DNA of 54,814 nt, from contig CAJJAO010000022.1 of assembly GCA_905182265.1 (NCBI GenBank), forward strand, positions 1-54,814, read 5' to 3'. Of this stretch, positions 52,820-54,814 are shown one piece after another; positions within the stretch are counted from its first letter, which is position 1; each line of letters opens with the position of its first letter. The translations under genes and the position numbers were made by a program. Under the pieces are notes generated by a model. The model was not told the DNA's origin. It did not search any database and was given only the letters and a program-made list of their open reading frames with translations. Origin of the DNA: a gamma proteobacterium HTCC2207. GTDB taxonomy: Bacteria; Pseudomonadota; Gammaproteobacteria; Pseudomonadales; Porticoccaceae.

Positions 52820-54814
52820 ATGGCCTATGCCGAACTTCATTGCGTCAGCAACTTCACGTTTCTGCGCGGGGCTTCCCACCCTCAAGAATTAGTCCGTACT
52901 GCTAAAGCACTGGGCTACAGCGCCTTAGCAATCACCGATGAATGCTCATTGGCCGCTGTGGTTAAAGCCCATGTGGCAGCCGTGGACTGTGATTTACAGT
53001 TAATTATTGGTAGTGAATTTATCCTTGATGGCCAGCGTCTAATCGCTCTGGTTAGCAACCGTGAATCCTACACCGAGCTCTCGGCGCTCATTACCCTAGC
53101 TCGCAGACGCAGCAGCAAAGGCGAGTACCGCCTAGAATGGTCTGACCTGAGTAGTAACCTACCCAATACATTATTAATTTGGCTCCCCAGCGGCAATCTA
53201 GAGCCCGACCATGAGGTAGGTGAGCGACTGAGCCACTGGTTTAAAGAACGGCTGTGGATTGGCATTGAACACCTGCTAGATGGCAACGAAGCTTACCAGT
53301 ACTATTATTACCGCAATCTTGCCGCCCTCTGGCAGTTACCCATGCTGGCTTGTGGCGATGTGCACATGCACTGCAAAGAACGCCGGGCGCTACAGGACAC
53401 ACTCACAGCTATTCGTTATAGCTGCTCGGTTATGGAGCTAGGGGACCGCCGCTTCCCCAATGCCGAACGGCGGCTGCGTAGCCTGCCCCACCTAGAAAAG
53501 CTCTACCCCGCGGCTCTTTTAGCCGAAACCGTCAACTTGGCCAAACGCTGTCATTTCAGTCTCGAAGAACTGCGCTATGAATACCCAGACGAAGTGGTAC
53601 CCGCACACCTAACCCCCGCCGAACAGCTGCGGCTATTAACCGAGCAAGGAGCAGCAAAACGCTGGCCCGACGGCCTATCTAAAGCCATCCATAAACAGAT
53701 TGAATATGAGCTGAAGGTCATCAGCGAGCTGCAGTACGAATGTTATTTTTTAACCGTTCATGACCTGGTGGCCTTTGCTCGCAGCCGGCATATTCTCTGT
53801 CAAGGCCGTGGCTCAGCCGCCAACTCAGTAGTCTGTTACTGCCTGTTTATTACCGAAGTTAACCCAGACCAAATCTCCCTGCTATTCGAGCGCTTTATCT
53901 CCACCGAACGCAACGAACCGCCAGATATCGACGTGGACTTTGAGCACGAGCGCCGGGAAGAAGTGATTCAATATATCTACCAGCGTTACAGCCGAGACCG
54001 CGCCGCACTGGCCGCCACAGTGATCACCTATAGGCCGCGCAGTGCCGTGCGTGATGTGGGCAAGGCACTGGGCCTAGACCCATTGTTTATTGAACAGCTC
54101 AGCCAGTCTCTGGCCTGGTGGGACCGCAGTAGTGACCTGCAAGACCAGTTTGCCAAAGCCGGTGCCCGAGGCAATATGGCCGAGCACTTCCACAGCTTGC
54201 TCCAAGAGATTCAGGGCTTTCCCCGCCACCTCTCCCAGCATGTGGGCGGGTTTATTATTACCCGCAGCCCTATAAGCACTCTGGTGCCCGTAGAGAATGC
54301 CAGCATGCCCGACCGCACAGTGATTCAATGGGACAAAGAAGATATTGAAGCTCTGGGGCTGTTGAAAATCGATATTTTGGCTCTGGGAATGTTAACTGCC
54401 ATACATCGCTGCTTTGATCTTATTAAGGGTCATCAGGGCATTAACCTAAATATGCAGTCTATTCCAAAACAAGACAGCGCCACCTACGACATGCTGTGCA
54501 AAGCCGACTCTGTAGGCGTGTTCCAGATCGAGTCTCGAGCCCAGATGGCCATGCTACCGCGACTAAGACCCCGCTGCTTTTACGACCTAGTGATCGAGAT
54601 TGCCATAGTGCGGCCCGGCCCCATTCAGGGTGGCATGGTGCACCCCTATTTAAAGCGCCGTCAGGGCTTAGAAGAAGTCACCTATCCTCACCCAGACATT
54701 AAAAATGTATTAGAGCGCACCCTGGGCATTCCGGTATTTCAAGAGCAGGTAATTCGACTCGCCATGGTCGCCGCTGGCTTTACCGGTGGCGAAGCAGACC
54801 AGCTGCGTCGCGCC
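52820..54814 (+). CDS. dnaE2: Error-prone DNA polymerase DnaE2 (ImuC), 3' end beyond the window
   Basis: 665 codons are present of the usual 1030-1080. Begins [20 protein letters not shown] (PHP domain), continues with palm residues [14 protein letters not shown] and the catalytic [16 protein letters not shown] (about 366-381), then GGFIITR and the thumb-fingers region [16 protein letters not shown]. The start codon at 52820 has no strong ribosome site. DnaE2 does translesion synthesis with ImuB after DNA damage. Frame is open to the last base of the window. Confidence 0.93.
   Translation, partial: MAYAELHCVSNFTFLRGASHPQELVRTAKALGYSALAITDECSLAAVVKAHVAAVDCDLQLIIGSEFILDGQRLIALVSNRESYTELSALITLARRRSSKGEYRLEWSDLSSNLPNTLLIWLPSGNLEPDHEVGERLSHWFKERLWIGIEHLLDGNEAYQYYYYRNLAALWQLPMLACGDVHMHCKERRALQDTLTAIRYSCSVMELGDRRFPNAERRLRSLPHLEKLYPAALLAETVNLAKRCHFSLEELRYEYPDEVVPAHLTPAEQLRLLTEQGAAKRWPDGLSKAIHKQIEYELKVISELQYECYFLTVHDLVAFARSRHILCQGRGSAANSVVCYCLFITEVNPDQISLLFERFISTERNEPPDIDVDFEHERREEVIQYIYQRYSRDRAALAATVITYRPRSAVRDVGKALGLDPLFIEQLSQSLAWWDRSSDLQDQFAKAGARGNMAEHFHSLLQEIQGFPRHLSQHVGGFIITRSPISTLVPVENASMPDRTVIQWDKEDIEALGLLKIDILALGMLTAIHRCFDLIKGHQGINLNMQSIPKQDSATYDMLCKADSVGVFQIESRAQMAMLPRLRPRCFYDLVIEIAIVRPGPIQGGMVHPYLKRRQGLEEVTYPHPDIKNVLERTLGIPVFQEQVIRLAMVAAGFTGGEADQLRRA

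Overview
The window looks like the chromosome of a marine-type gammaproteobacterium, plausibly of the Cellvibrionales (Spongiibacteraceae/Halieaceae-like). This is inferred from three things: the map-glnD-dapC-dapD order next to a probable rpsB start, E. coli-type LexA boxes (CTG-N10-CAG) before imuA and dnaE2, and a very high density of acyl-CoA catabolism genes. I see no rRNA, tRNA, CRISPR array, prophage or IS element.

Layout. 1-7400: housekeeping block on the plus strand (map, glnD, dapC, nth, an ArsC/Spx-like reductase, dapD), with the first bases of a divergent rpsB and its leader at the left edge. 7521-10315: a FabG4-like reductase and a thiolase, divergent. 10523-16763: an NhaC-type antiporter, an alpha/beta hydrolase, an acyl-CoA ligase and a lipoprotein alkylsulfatase, all on the minus strand. 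16813-17098: two inverted copies of a structured palindromic element. 17174-19847: maoC, SDR and thiolase, a complete beta-oxidation turn. 20221-23739: a peptide transporter and an ACE-like dipeptidase. 24291-29796: an acyl-CoA dehydrogenase pair, a carboxylesterase and a DUF1295 membrane protein on the plus strand. 29819-44204: a ten-gene minus-strand run (MFS carrier, AtuA-like protein, acyl-CoA carboxylase beta, methylglutaconyl-CoA-type hydratase, carboxylase alpha with biotin domain, GST, dienoyl-CoA reductase, two acyl-CoA dehydrogenases, HSL-type hydrolase). 44634-48418: an SCP2 protein, a toxin-antitoxin-like pair whose first gene carries an in-frame TGA, another acyl-CoA dehydrogenase and an AraC-type regulator. 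48660-54814: the SOS mutagenesis genes imuA, imuB and dnaE2 (cut by the window end), with an acyl-CoA ligase on the opposite strand between imuB and dnaE2.

How the genes fit together. Ligases would activate acids, acyl-CoA dehydrogenases (two adjacent pairs look like alpha2beta2 heteromers), MaoC/ECH hydratases, SDRs and thiolases would shorten them, and the carboxylase/AtuA operon would bypass a beta-methyl or beta-alkyl branch, as in acyclic terpene degradation. Together with the SCP2 and DUF1295 proteins this suggests growth on isoprenoid or branched sterol-like lipids; the substrate is inference.

The most unusual features are (i) the paired palindromic elements, whose equal-length 52-nt cores show compensatory stem changes, (ii) the toxin-antitoxin-like module with palindromic operator and interrupted toxin frame, and (iii) short tandem repeats (periods 9-27 nt) that recur at gene ends, several of which copy the gene's own last codons and stop codon.
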